Source: Montifringilla adamsi (taxonomy: Eukaryota; Chordata; Aves; Passeriformes; Passeridae). Taken from it: DNA of 64,000 bases. The notes beneath the pieces are model-generated. The model searched no databases. It saw only the letters and a program-made list of their open reading frames with translations, and had not been told where the DNA came from. Shown here piece by piece: positions 1-12,569 of this stretch. Location: contig JAGGNK010013114.1 of NCBI GenBank assembly GCA_017590115.1, forward strand, positions 2,232,001 to 2,296,000, in the 5' to 3' direction. A program made the translations under genes and the position numbers. How positions within the stretch are numbered: position 1 is the stretch's first letter; each line of letters starts with the position of its first letter.

Positions 1-2655
1 AGACGCTTTCAAAACTCCGTGGGAGAGCTGTGTGGATGGCTTTGACATAGACAGGAAAAGCATTTCTTTGTGCAGAAGGTGAAATGACAGCTTTTAAACT
101 ATGAAAGCAGCTACAAGTTACATGTATAAGTTTCCTGAGACGTAACAGGCTTTCAAATCAAGTAACAAGCCTTAAACTGGGGAACATAATCAGACATAGT
201 TGAGACAGGAGCTGAACCTAATGCAGGATTTCTCTCCCTAGTGCATACTAAGTTATGTTTCACATCCATATAGCCTGAAGCTTCAGCATTTCTCAGGAGG
301 AAATATATATACAGGTGAAGTTCTGGAAGAACACTAACTTATTTCAATAATTTTCTTTGAAAATATTAACTATTTCCAGACCGAGTTTTGTCAAAGAATG
401 TGTACTTAACTTAATGTGTATAAATGCTCAGAGCACGATGTACAAAACAGAGTATACTCCTTTGGCTACACCAGACAGGTTCCTGAAAATAGTTGGTTTC
501 TGTTCCTTGCTCTTACTTGCTGTTTTGTGTCACCTTGCAGAGGGCACTGGACATTTTTATCTCCTCAGAGGTTAAATCCTTGGAGATACTGTCACTAATT
601 CAGGGGAACTCTGATCTCCCCTCTCACACCACAGTGATGCTGTAATCTAAGTAACAGCAGCCACATCTCTTAATTAAAAGACCACGTTGTGCCATATGGC
701 ACTGTCACACATCAAACTGCTGCCATGTATAACTCTGGGTGCTGTGTTCCCATGTATGTGCTGCTTCAGCTTTTCACCCTCCAGATTCTGAAGTACAGCA
801 AAGTTGATGACTACATTGAATCTTTGTTAAAGACCAGAAGAAAAGATCCCTGAGGAATGCCAGCTTCATGTGAAAAATGAAACATCCATTGTGTTAATTT
901 AGTTCAGTTTAACTGCACATTGCAAAGGCATCATTTGAGTTTTTCCCCAATTAAAGGGTTCCATGTGCAGTGCACCCAAGCAGCCAGGAATTAGGGAGAG
1001 CTACCCTGAGACTTCTCACAGACAGTGAAAGTTGCAAGCAGTTATCATTAGCATGCAGCCTCCTAAATGAAGTGTAAGTAAAGCTCTGCATTAAGAAAGG
1101 AAAGAGTCTGTGCCCCAGAATACTGATTGCTGTGAACAGCAATGCTACAGTAGAAGGCATTAGATGGGAGAATGCTTTTGAGAGCAGAGTATAAAGAGGG
1201 TTTGGGTGTTTCAGGTCAAGCACTTGATTTTAAAAGATTCCTTATCATTTTATAGCCTAAAACTGGAGAAAACATCTTCCTGCTTTGTACAATGAAGGCC
1301 CCTTCAGGACAAGTGTGGTAAAAATCAGGGGTAACCTTGAGCTACCAAGATTGTATATTATACATCTGAAGTTGAACTTGACTTGCAAAATCACTTCAGG
1401 ATTTTGGTGTGGCTCTTTCAGAATGTAATGGGATGGGGACAGAATACAGGCAAACTGCCTGCCAAGCAGGCATGAGCTTCAGATCTCAGCTTTATCTCCA
1501 GAAGCTCACAGCTTCAGGGGCTTACGCTCACCTTCCTCACTGATCTCCAACGTGGTATGATCGTGTTCCTCTCAGTCAATCCACAGCTTTCTCATGAAAG
1601 CAAACCAGCAAAAAAAGCAGTCACCATCTCAAACCTGAGATCTGTAGTCAATAAATACAACTGCATACAAATTGCTTCCCCCCCATGCATTGTGTCCTTG
1701 CATCTGTCAGAACTGCTGCCTCTCCTCAGGTAATGCTGGAGCTCCCTGGTGACACCAGCTCCCAAGAGAACTGAAACAAAGGGGAGGGCAGTGGAGAGAG
1801 GCATGCTACACACATTCCCACTCTGCTAAGCTCTCAGACTCTCCTAGAGCCACCAGGAATGTCTGTTGCTTGTTTCAAGACCTAATAGGCATTTTGGATA
1901 GCACAGTTCAGTGCTGATTCTCAAAATACATGTGTGAATGAGGTAATATATTTGAAGAAGTTGTGATAATGAATTGCCTTCTGCATTGTACTTAGCCTTA
2001 AGGTTACTCAGGCAACCTAGATATCAGTATGCACACAACCAACTGGGTACTGGAACAATTACTGTTTTCCACACAGAATTTGCAGTCTGTTATGCAGCAT
2101 TGTTATGAAAGTCATCTTCTGGCACCATCAATCAGTGCTTGCCTCGCCTACATAACCCTATTACTAGAAATAGAGTCTTGTAATTATTACCTAAAAGCAT
2201 AGGTATTTGAACTACTTTCCCATTGTAAAGCTGGTTTTTAACTGGTATGTTTTTGGTTCTTATTGATATACTTCTGTAGCAGAGGATTTTCAGGGCTCCG
2301 TTTGGATCTATTATCTAGAGAATGCTTTTATAAGAAATTTTTGTATTAAAAAAGGAGAGTCTGCAAGTCTTGCTCAGAATTTGTTCTCCATCATTTTCTT
2401 TAGCAATGATGTTGAAATGGAAAGGTAAGGCCCTTGAAAACACTCTGCCCCACTCATTTACAAGGAAAAAGTTACATATATTATGTGTGGTTCTTCAAGG
2501 CCTCCTACAATTGTCCTCTACAGCTCTTCTATATACCAGTTTCCCTCAGAGGCCACAAAAAATGTGACAGTTGTTGATGTTTGAAGATATCTAGCTGACT
2601 TTGTTCTGGAAGTGTCCTGCTCTAGGATCCAGATAAAACAGGTTGCATTTTTTAG
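1..2655. other. Unique A+T-rich sequence, no gene seen
   Basis: No exon, RNA gene or repeat is recognisable here. The open frames are at most 90 codons, lie on both strands and resemble nothing I know. The stretch ends at a minus-strand CR1 3' end. Confidence 0.7.
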
Positions 2656-3078
2656 TTTCATGGAGTCATGGGATAATAGAATGGCTTGGATTGGAAAGGA
2701 CCTTAAAGATCATCTCGTTCTAACCCGCTGCCATGGGCTGTAACCCCTTTCCCTATCCCGGGTTGCTCAGAGCCCTATCCAACCTGGCCTTGAGCATCCA
2801 GGGATGTGACGTCCATAACTCTTTTCAGCAACCACTTCCAGTGCCTCACCACTCTCACAGCAAAGAATTTCTTCTGTATAAACCAAAATTTCTCCTCTTT
2901 TAGCTTGAACCCATTACTCCTTGCCCTCTCACTAGAGTTCTTGATGAAGAGTCCCTCTCCGCCTTCCTCACAGGCCCCCTTCAAACACTGGAAGGTTGTT
3001 GTGAGGTGTCCACACAACCTTCTCCCCACCAGGCTGAACACCCTCAGCTTTCTCAGCCTATCAGATAGGTTTGTTTTT
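2656..3078 (-). mobile_element. CR1 LINE, 5'-truncated 3' end
   Basis: Read on the minus strand, this is the last part of a CR1 non-LTR retrotransposon, from the C-terminal end of the ORF2 reverse-transcriptase polyprotein to the 3' terminus near 2656. The plus strand shows the familiar antisense landmarks in order: TTGGAAAGGACCTTAAAGAT near 2692, CCAACCTGGCCTTGAGCA near 2779, and CCCATTACTCCTTGCCCTCT near 2910. The minus-strand frame is open from 3140 down to 2775 and keeps ORF2 C-terminal landmarks such as FSLVGRR, SNGFKLK and FFAVRVVRHW. The copy is about 420 bp against a full-length element of roughly 4.5 kb, so it is strongly 5'-truncated, as most CR1 copies are. An unbroken frame over about 100 codons implies few indels since insertion. 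It cannot be autonomous. Confidence 0.93.
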
Positions 3079-3691
3079 CCCTGACTGAGAAAGTGCAATA
3101 AAAATGTAATAAGGTGCCTTTGTGGTCTGAGATGCAACATGCAGCTACAGACACATCAGCTTAGAACGTGACACCTTCAGCTGTCACCAGAGATGGGGTC
3201 TGTGTTTTGTTCAGCCCTACAAGAAGAGGCAGAATGGAACACCCTTCTGCCAAGGACTGCCTACCCTTGCCAGAGGTCCTGTGCTTCTCCATCTGTGCTC
3301 CAGGGGAAACAAAATTTATTAATGACACCTAGGCATGTTCATTCATCTGGAGTAACATTACTTGTTTTGGTTTTTTTTTCCTTCCAGAATTCAATAAGAA
3401 GAGACAGGTTTAGAAGAATTATCACTGAACTCTGCTTGTGCACATTTGCAAATCTCTCTGGGTGTCTATTTTGAGCAAAATATGGTGAAATAGAGAAAAA
3501 TTGTCCCAGTTCATTTTCAGGACATGCTTGATTTTTTGCACATGAGCAGTCTTACTGTGTTCAGTGGAAGTACAGAATTCTTTAAATGAAGGATTGAGAT
3601 GAGTTTCATTACAGAATCTGGCCCAGGAACGTGTGAAATCTGACCTGTGAAATTTTGACTGCTAATTATCAAACTTTTCTTTCCCTGTTAA
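3079..3691. other. Unique sequence, no gene seen
   Basis: There is one 93-codon open frame (3193-3474, +) with no recognisable similarity. No other structure is seen before the A-rich tract. Confidence 0.6.
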
Positions 3692-3723
<32 letters not shown>

Positions 3724-3935
3724 AACCCAAAAAAAAAAACACCAAAACCCAAACAAAAAAAAAAAATGAAAAACAACCCAAATTTCCAAAACCTTACCTC
3801 AANNNNNNNNNNNNNNNNNNNNNNNAAAAAAAAAAAAAAAAAAAACCAAAAAAACAAACAAAACAAAAACAACAACAACAACAACAACAACAAAAAAACA
3901 AACCAGAAACACCCATTTAATAAAAAACAACAACA
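3692..3935. repeat. A-rich low-complexity tract with assembly gap
   Basis: A run of 30 A at 3693-3722 is followed by A-rich sequence broken by C, then 23 N at 3803-3825, then 20 A at 3826-3845 and an (AAC)n run at about 3867-3893. The N run marks an unresolved stretch whose true length is unknown. Open frames across this tract are low-complexity artefacts. Confidence 0.95.
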
Positions 3936-5234
3936 TTAAAAGTTAAATTATTCTAGTACTGAGATGTATTTTTAAAGAGGATTGATAATGTTTCAGGGTC
4001 ATAGATTGGTAAATGCATAAATAACTTCTTCACCCTCTACATCTCAGAGCAGAAGCAAACCTGTAACTTAGTGTAACCTGGGTTCTTTATTTGTTCACTC
4101 TTTGTAAACACAATGATTTGCAATTTTGACAGTCTGAAGACTGTTTGCAGGCCATTGTGCATGGCTGATAAGTGGCTTTGGAGGTCACAGGTTTTGTAGG
4201 TCTAACAACACCTTTGAGCAGACTGATTTTCAGATAGCTGGTAGCTTCTTAACACTTTCCAAAACTGCAGTTCCATCAGTAGGGATTTTAGAGAGTCTCC
4301 AAATGGACAGTGTGGAGCATCAGGGTTTTCCTCACTACAGCTAGAGCTACAAACTGAAACAGATGAGAGACAGCTATAGACAAAACAATTTATTCAGCTA
4401 TATTTATCTTCAGAGACTTCCTAGAGAAAATCAAAATTTTCCTGGTGGTAGCACTTTTAAGACAGCTTTTGCCTTCATTAAACCACTTGAATAAAGAAAA
4501 TATTATAAATGTATCAGGAATTATCAAAAAGAGACACCATGCTTTCATGCATCACATTTTTCAGTCTTAAAATCAGTAGGGATTGAGTACTCAGGTTTTG
4601 TTTGCAGCTGTTAAGTCACAAGGAAAGCAGTGAAAAACAAAGCAGAACAACAAAAAATGGGAATGTGGTGGTAAAGCAGGCTAGCAGGTATGATAGGGAG
4701 ACCTTGGTCATTGGGAGAGAACTGTTTGATACATTGAATTGCTTGGTTCTGAGCTGCGGTTCAGCTCGGAGCTAAGATGGTGCTATAGGAGGACTCTGCT
4801 GGACTCAGTTGTCAGCAAGAGGTGGTCAGGAACACCCAACAGAGGCAATGTTTGTACAATTGATTATAACTAATCATTACCAATGTTATTTGCCGTATAC
4901 CCTTTCCATCAATATTTCCCTAGCAGTAACAGAGGAAATTATTGCCCCTTTAGTTTTGTACACATGCTCTGGCAGTCATTCATACTTGCGAAAAAGGGAC
5001 ACAAACCCATAAAGTGTCTGGCTGACTCAGTGCTGTGCATTCAGGGCTTGGAGTTCACCTTTCTGAAGCTGAGTTGCCTTATGTCTTTAAATGCTCAGAA
5101 TGTGTAGCCCTGTACATAAAGATCAGAATTGGTAGCTGATTGATTTTCCCAGAGCTGGTCAAATTAGTAGTCTCTATCAGTTACCCAATATTTTGTAATT
5201 TATATCTCGTACTCCACTTGTATAACACTTTGAA

Positions 5235-5236
<2 letters not shown>
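3936..5236. other. Unique A+T-rich sequence, no gene seen
   Basis: Only short open frames occur (up to 74 codons, 4809-5107) with no recognisable similarity. No repeat family is identified. Confidence 0.65.
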
Positions 5237-5279
<43 letters not shown>

Positions 5280-5280
5280 T
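5237..5280. repeat. (AAT)n microsatellite
   Basis: About 14 uninterrupted copies of the trinucleotide TAA/AAT. It is a simple tandem repeat and likely to vary in length between individuals. Confidence 0.97.
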
Positions 5281-5881
5281 TGACTATAATTTATGCAAAG
5301 AAATATCATTTTGTGCAATTTGATTTTGATTACTCACTGCTTGCTAATATTTTTTACAAAGTACATGCATAAAAATCACATCCTACTCTTTTTGCTTCCT
5401 TATTCGACACCTAAAAAACTTTGTGTGTTTGGTCTGAATTTTCAGGATAATCAGCATAAATGTGCATAATATGGACATTTCAAAGGTTTTACAAACATTT
5501 CCAGAAAAAATATTAGAAAGTTAGAAACTCTAAAATACTGTGATCATAGCAGCTCAAAATTCTGAATTAATGTTGTAGAGTGAAAGGTTTGTTCTTCTTT
5601 TGCAATGAAAATCAAAATATTTACAACTGCTGAATGAAGAGCTAACACAAAATATCTCATCTGAGAATTGTTAATTATGAAAATGAATAATCAGCACTTT
5701 ACTTGCGTTGTAACCTCCGCCATACTGAAAGATTAAAGAACAGCCTGAAAAACCCCCCAAAGTAAAGTGAAGTGGCTAAGTGATCTGGAAATCTCAGACA
5801 CGACTGCAGTTTTCTAGGCTTCCAAAATTCCTTCCACAAAGTCAAAAAAAAAAAGTTTCTGAAAAAAACTCTTTGACTGAG

Positions 5882-6154
5882 TAAAGACTGATTGAAGTGT
5901 CACTGATTTCAGCTGTGCTTTGTATTACAAAGTTACACATGCTTTATTCCATTTAAGCAAAACAATCCCAAGAAATGGAGATGACAGGATAAAGGTCAAT
6001 GGTCAAAGATGTGACCTCTTTAGTGAAATTTACTGCAACAGGAAAAATTACTAATCATATCTCTGTGCTTCTCTTTTATTTTTTTTTTTTTAATGAAATA
6101 AAATATCCTGAAACAAAGAAATTTCTTTATAATGTTGCTTGGTGTGATTTTGCA
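5882..6154 (+). repeat. Left arm of a large imperfect inverted repeat
   Basis: This 273 bp segment is the near reverse complement of 6725-6985. Shared landmarks, read on this strand, include AAAGACTGATTGAAGTG, GTTACACATGCT, AGCAAAACAATCC, AAGATGTGA, CTCTTTAGTGAAATTTACTG and TCTCTGTGCTTCTCTTT. The 14-bp palindrome AAAGAAATTTCTTT is at 6115-6128. By eye the arms match at roughly four bases in five, with small indels. The centre (6155-6724) is not repeated. I cannot name the family. It may be two opposed copies of one interspersed repeat, or a decayed element with long terminal inverted repeats. Confidence 0.9.
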
Positions 6155-6724
6155 GAGCCCTGAGATAACTGGCTTTCTAACCCCTCATCAGCTAAGTGAA
6201 CTGAGTTATCTCTGCAAACATTTTACCTTCAAGTGACATTGTTTTCCTTAAAGAAAACATTGAAATTGTATGGAAAAATATATTATAAACTCTGATGAGT
6301 GATGTCAATCCATAAATAACTATAGATAACAATTTTGTTGACTTGCATACATATTGACTGCTGTCAATGTAATGAAAAATTCTAGCTTTGAATGTGCATT
6401 TTAAATGATATTTGATTGATTTCTACAGATTCTTTAGAAATTCTGCTGCACATTTCAAACTATATTCTGCTTTTTGTATGGAGAAACAACATGTTTTCTC
6501 CAGTAAAAGAGGATGCCCTTTGCAAAAGATCCGTTTTCACTTCTTGAGGTAAGGTGAATGAGTGTACTGTTTAATTATTTAGGAAGTGAAAGCTAATGGA
6601 CTTCCTATAATGTAGGTTCTTATAATTTCCTAGAGCATCCTTCTCTGTATGCCTGTGTGTGGTTCATCCTGTCCTCATAAATCAAGTCTCATAACTAATT
6701 GCAGGAATATTTGGGAAACAGAAT
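6155..6724. other. Centre (spacer) of the inverted repeat
   Basis: About 570 bp of A+T-rich sequence separate the two arms. There is no open frame of 60 codons or more and no recognisable transposase or other domain. If the whole were a transposon, it would be a non-autonomous one. Confidence 0.6.
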
Positions 6725-6985
6725 GCAGTGTTTTAAAGAAATTTCTTTGTGCCAGTATATCATTCACTTCATTTAAAAAAAATAAGTAAATGAAAGAGAA
6801 GCACAGAGATATAATCAGTAATTTTTACTATTGCAGTAAATTTCACTAAAGAGCTCACATCTTTGACTATTAACCTTTATGCTGTCATCTCTGTTTCTTA
6901 GGATTGTTTTGCTTCAATTGAGTAGAGCATGTGTAACTGCAATGCAAAACACAGCTGAAATCACTGGCACTTCAATCAGTCTTTA
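6725..6985 (-). repeat. Right arm of a large imperfect inverted repeat
   Basis: This is the reverse-complement partner of 5882-6154. It carries the same 14-bp palindrome AAAGAAATTTCTTT at 6735-6748 and ends at AATCAGTCTTTA. Just at its outer edge, CTTTATTGTG (6981-6990) is followed by its reverse complement CACAATAAAG (7032-7041), a small hairpin that the left arm's flank lacks. The sequences outside the two arms do not match each other. Confidence 0.9.
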
Positions 6986-9524
6986 TTGTGCTGAAGTCGC
7001 AGTTGGATATCCCTTACTTAAACTGTAGTGTCACAATAAAGCAGAGTTGATTTTAGCAGAAGAAGGAATGGCAATCGTATGCAAATATATAAATGTCAGT
7101 GCAAACAAAGGGCAATGTGCAAACATACTTGCTCTTCGCAGAATTTGTTTTAATTTTCAAATGTAATAAAATGGAGTAGATGATAAGAAACACAGAAGAG
7201 GCATGGTTAACTAGTCATATCACCTCCTGGCTGAAGTCTTCAAAGTCCTGCTGTTCAGAGCATTGAGATAAGTTACCTGAAAAGTGTGAATGCTGCAACA
7301 GAGCCTAAGTTAAGCTTTCTCAAGACATTTAGATAACATATTTATTCCTAAATGTTCCTGATCCAAATGTTACACAATTGAGTGCAGATCTGTGATGTGA
7401 AAACAGTATGCTGGCTACCATCCACAAAAGAAATTAATGTTCAAGCAAATCAGAGAGTTGTATAAAATGCATGTTACAAAAGTAAGTAGCAGATGACATT
7501 AAAGCACTCCACAAATGTATATGATCAAATAATTTCAGAGGAAGCCTGCAAGCACCGCAAAAAAACGCTAAATTAGCAGCATAATAGAAAAATATACAAT
7601 GAAAGTAGAAAGGAAAATGTGAACACAGTCACAGTCCAAAAATGGCAAAATTCAAATAGTATAAACAGGTGGAGGAGGCTCAGCAAGGAGCTCAGTGAAT
7701 TATTCTCAGATAACTTTAAAATCTTTGTTCAAATCCTCATTTTTATTGCAACTGAAATAAGCAACCAATGATGTGAAATTTGTTTGCAATGGAAAATAAT
7801 CCATGTGCTAAAGACTTCAGGAGTCAGAAGAGGTTCTTCACATTTCAGGTGACTTACAGCTGCCAGGATCTACATCCACATTCAGGCCCAGATTCTCCAT
7901 CTGTCTTTTGACATATAATCTCACCTCAGTAGATAGGCAAACCTGACCATTTTTACATACTTATAGCATATCTGTGGGAGAAAAAATATGTAGGAACTGA
8001 AAAATATTTTCACATAACCTGGACAATAATACAGAGTCTGTGAGGATGTTGAATTTCAGATTTAAAGGATGATCCAAGGTGTGATATTTACATGCAGTTC
8101 CTCAGGTCAAAATGGCTGCTGAGTCAGTGAAGCATAAAGAGAATGCATGCACACGCATATCCATGGATACACGTTCTCCAGGCTTTCAGAGCAACTGTGG
8201 AATAAGAACCCCTCATCTCTGAGATGAATGCATATCCAGCCTGCCAAGTTGAGCTGCTGCTGTGGGTAGGCAGTGATCACACATGGGAGGCCCAGTCCAT
8301 GTTATGGGATACATTTCAGTCCAGGCCTGGGCCATTCCCATTGGAACAGCACTGGCACCCACACTGCTCACAGGCAGAGATATCTTAGAGCTTACAGCTC
8401 ATTCCAAGAAGTGATACATCTCTTTCAGCCAAGTGTATTTCCATTTCACCTCACCGTTCCATCAGGATGAGACTCACCCTCTCCCAGGGAGATGGTGCCA
8501 TTTTCTGGGCGCATTATCTTGACCGACCCAATTGACAGAGCTGCTGCGAGGGTTGTGGTGCATCAGCCATGAAGCACCCAGGACAGCTGGTGGCTGTTGG
8601 CTCGGTGACTCCTGCAGAACATGCCCTGCACACCACTTCTGGCCTGAGCAGAGCCTCCCTGAGCCAGACTCTTGCCACTCCTTCCTCCCTTCCCTGCTTC
8701 TGGACAAGAAAGCGTAACACTCCCTGAGCATTGTACAGGCCTCCAAATATAATTACTTCAGGGGATTTCCTGACCCTGATGTTGTTGGCCTGTAACTCCC
8801 AGCAGCACTAATCTCCAGTGGCTTTTCTTATATGTGTCCTTGGAATCACATCTAGTTTTGCATCCACAGACTTGTTTGCATCCTTAGCAGTGTGGTTGTT
8901 GTGTTTTGACCCTCAGCTGTGACTGCTTCTTTAGATTTGTCTTCTCCTGACATTTTTCTGTGGCCTAGCACAGGTTAGAAGCTGTAACAGGAAAGGCATA
9001 ATTAAACAGAAAGCTTACATGTAGTGACAAGGAGTGGTGGAAGTACCGTATCCTTCATAACAGCTATATAAGGCCAAGAGGTACAAGATCATGTAACCTC
9101 AGCTGAATTTGGCTTAATATTTGATGGACTCTATTCAAAGCAGTGTAATAAACTCAGAACATCTGCTTTTCATTGTCACTATTAATGCAGATTTTATATG
9201 TGACTGGCTCATGAAAAAAAAGATTCTGCTCTAAGGTGTTTGCTCAGCAGCGAGCTGAGGCACATGCCAGCTTTTCTACTCCTTGATGCAACAAGAGCCT
9301 GACTCCTTTGCAATGTAGTATTTGGAACTTAAGCAATATTTGTTTATAAGTGCTCACCCAACTGTCAGTGTTTCCTAGAATCTTAAAAGCTACACAATTT
9401 CAGGGTTTTCTGTTGGCCATAAAAATTATGCATGGCTCTTTTTAATCTTTTTGCTATATTAATTGAGTCAGTCATTACACAGTTATGATTACACAGTTAT
9501 TTCTTTTACATTTGCTTTCAAAAG
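6986..9524. other. Unique sequence, no gene seen; modest G+C rise at 8230-8740
   Basis: A+T-rich sequence with one richer part at 8230-8740. There, open frames of 60-90 codons overlap on both strands, which is a sign of base composition rather than coding. No known domain or repeat is recognised. Confidence 0.6.
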
Positions 9525-9740
9525 TGTTTTTCTTCTTGTTTCTTTCAGGATTGTCAAGCATTGAAACAGACTGCCTAGGGGAGTGATAGAGTCACCATTC
9601 ATGGAAACATTGAAGAAATGACTGGAAAAGAGCAACAAGTGCCACGGTTTTATTGCCAGCATGGTGTTCAATCAAAGTCTGAACTGAATGATCTTGGAGG
9701 TCTTTTCGAAGCTTAATGATTCTATGATTCTATTCTATTA
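9525..9740 (+). mobile_element. CR1 LINE 3' end
   Basis: This matches the 3' end of CR1 on the plus strand. GTCAAGCATTGAAACAGACT (from 9553) corresponds to the ORF2 C-terminal HWNRLP region with the Trp codon changed to a stop. It is followed by GTGATAGAGTCACCATTC, then ATGATCTTGGAGGTCTTTTC, and the octamer-type tail ATGATTCTATGATTCTATTC near 9716-9737. It is about 215 bp long, so extremely 5'-truncated. Several in-frame stops show it is dead. Confidence 0.9.
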
Positions 9741-12569
9741 CTCTCTGTCTCTTTTCTTGAACTCTTATTCCAAATCATCCCAAATCAATATTTTGTCTCC
9801 TCATCAGCAAGCTTTAACTTCAGCATTCAGCCCGGCCTGCCTTCTCAGCTTTCATGTCAAACATCTGTGTAGATGCCTGGTAAAAACAGGGGACTTCATG
9901 TTTTTAAAATGAAGTTGATTCTTAAAGCAAGTGTTTGTAGCTGCCATTCCCACCCCCTCCCATTCTGCAGAGGCAGTCTTGCTTGTTGCCTCCTCTGAAC
10001 GTTCACACCTGTTGGCCCTGCTCTCTCCTTCCCCCATCAGTACATCCCTTCTACCTCCCTGGTGGTCTTGGCATGATATCAGTTCATGCGCAAGTAAAAA
10101 TAAGCAAGCTGCGTGACAGAAGAGACTCGTGGCTGTATGTCAATTTTATTTTGTTGTTTTCCTGTTCTTTAAGAGGGAAAGGGAGTCAGAGTTACCCTAG
10201 CCAGGAAAGTGGGGTTAAAAAAGCACTTGCTTTTCAGACAGACATAGCTATTCCTGCATAGTTTATGGCTTTGCCATTGCTCTAGAAGCACTCTGGCAAC
10301 ACAGCCTTCTCCTGTTCATGCCCTTTGTTCCATATCTGCATACTTTAAGCCTTTAAGCACATATCATGTGTGAATTACCAATCTAGCAGCAGAAGTTCAC
10401 AGAAGGGACAGTGTATTTTAGAAAAACTTCTCTCTTTATTCTCTCTTGTAAAAAAACATAGCTAGCTAAATCCTATCTTATATCCTTTTCAACATGGCAT
10501 GCATACCACGTAGAGAAAGCTAGGCCGTTCATTACTTGGGTGAACAGGATTTTCTGGGCGAGAGCTAGATGATTCTTACAAATCAGTAAGAGTAACAAGA
10601 TGAAAAAAATTAAGCCCCATTTAAATTATCTGTTCAGAGGAAAAAAATGAGTCAACATTGATAATGTATTCTTCTTAATGAGGACAAATATTTATACCAA
10701 ACAAAATTAACATATCAGAAAATGCAAGAGAGGCATATAATTAACAAAAGGCAAGGGAATTGGCATAACGCTGTTAAATTCTTCATTAATAAAATAACTG
10801 TTTTAAAATGTCAAAATGAGTATATTTTATTCATAAATTGTGTAGAATTTAGCACACTAATTAAAGACATAGACACTGTAGATATTTACATGGCAATTAA
10901 ATCCACAATGCCAGTGACCCAGCCAAATTAATGTTGGCCCCAACTTAAAAGTAGACTGTATAAATAAATAATTCACACCATCACCAATGTCTTTGCTTAA
11001 TCAAACAGTTCAGTGTAGAAAATTCTTGGAATTATGAATGACTTTGATGTGCACTAAAAAAACCACAACAAAATAAAACACTCAAATATTTTATTAGAGA
11101 CTCAGATTCCAATCTAAGTTATATCAACAGTGATGGGAAGAATGCAGGCACAGCAGGTGATAAGAGTCCAGCTGTCTTTCTAAAGCAACTAAATCTGCTT
11201 TACACATTCTTAGGCAGCAGAAGGTCTCTGCTTATAGTTCCACACAAGAGTCCTCCAGATCCTCAGGCATTGTCATTGGTTTTGACTGGGCCATTTATCA
11301 CATAAGAGTTATCAGGTTTGTGCCTTACCCTAATTCTTGCTCCTAGGAAGAAAGAGAAAAATCACCAGCAGCACGCTGAGAGCATGAAAAGAAAGGAATA
11401 GGCACATTTTAAATTACCATGTGATGGTGCATGTTCATGTGGTGGCACGTGGTGTTCCTTCTTTCCAGGAACTCAAAATTTGACTGTCAGCAAGGAACAG
11501 CAACATACAAAGGAACTGTATAACAGTAGCTTGATCACAGCTTCCTTGAAAGTAAAATCCTACAAGGAGATAACCACATTGGCAACATCCCTGGAGAATC
11601 AGCCACTTGCTTTTAGAGCTGGGTGCAAAGTAGGCCACTGCTTCATCCGTGGTCAAGTTGAGAAAGAAGGGATCACTGTTAGCTGAAGTCTTGGCATGGC
11701 CTGTGCACCCAAAGGCAGAACTGCTGTATGCTGATGCTCTGTATCTGCCTATGTTTAGCAAGAACCTCAGGCAGAATCACTAGTAGATGACACTGACTAA
11801 CTAAAGGAAGCATATAAACAGAAGTGCTCTGCCAAAAACAGGTCCCAGAGCCAAGTCGGGATGAGTTCAAGGTGATATAGAAAAGGAGGGGCCTGGAATG
11901 ATGCTTGTGTTATATTCATATTGTGTATGATATTGTGTTATAGTCTTCCCATTACAACATCCTGTCTTGCTCCTTCTTGGTACCCGATATAAAACATACC
12001 CCGCAGGAAACATGCTACAAAAAAGGGAATAAAAGAACCATAAAATTGAATTAAAAAATCAGCTTTATTATATGCGGTGGTCTGTTTGCACCAAGGTAAC
12101 TAACTTTTGCAACTATTAGGGGTAAACATACTGTCAGTGTAAAGCACGCAATCCATTCTCAGAACATCTTCCATCTCAAAACAGGCCTCAGAATGAAATT
12201 TAGGTATCATGCAGGTTATCTGCACAGAAGTGAATCTCACCACCATAATTATTCAGTATCTGATTTAAAAATTGGACTAGAAAATATCAATAAGGTGTTT
12301 ATAATTTTCACAGGTTGAAAAGGCTGCAGAGGACCATGAAGCAGGTCCAGTTTGCTTTGAGCATCAGGGGTTTTTTCCCTACCTGTGTCCCGTGTGAGAT
12401 GCACAGTGTTGTTATACATGCCATACAGAACAGACCACCAACATCTTATGGCTCGGGGTTACCGGAATGTAGCTTTTTAAATTTTTTGCAATTACTTACA
12501 GAACTTAATAATGGAAGGTCCTTCTGAAGTAATGTTTCTCCTAAAACACTGGATATAATCCTAGGTTCT
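9741..12569. other. Unique sequence, no gene seen
   Basis: Open frames reach 108 codons (11435-11761, -) without recognisable similarity. 10420-11100 is strongly A+T-rich. No repeat is identified. Confidence 0.6.

Noticed and set aside
3655..3939. Lys/Asn-rich open frame across the gap
   Set aside because: Produced by poly-A, AAC repeats and Ns.
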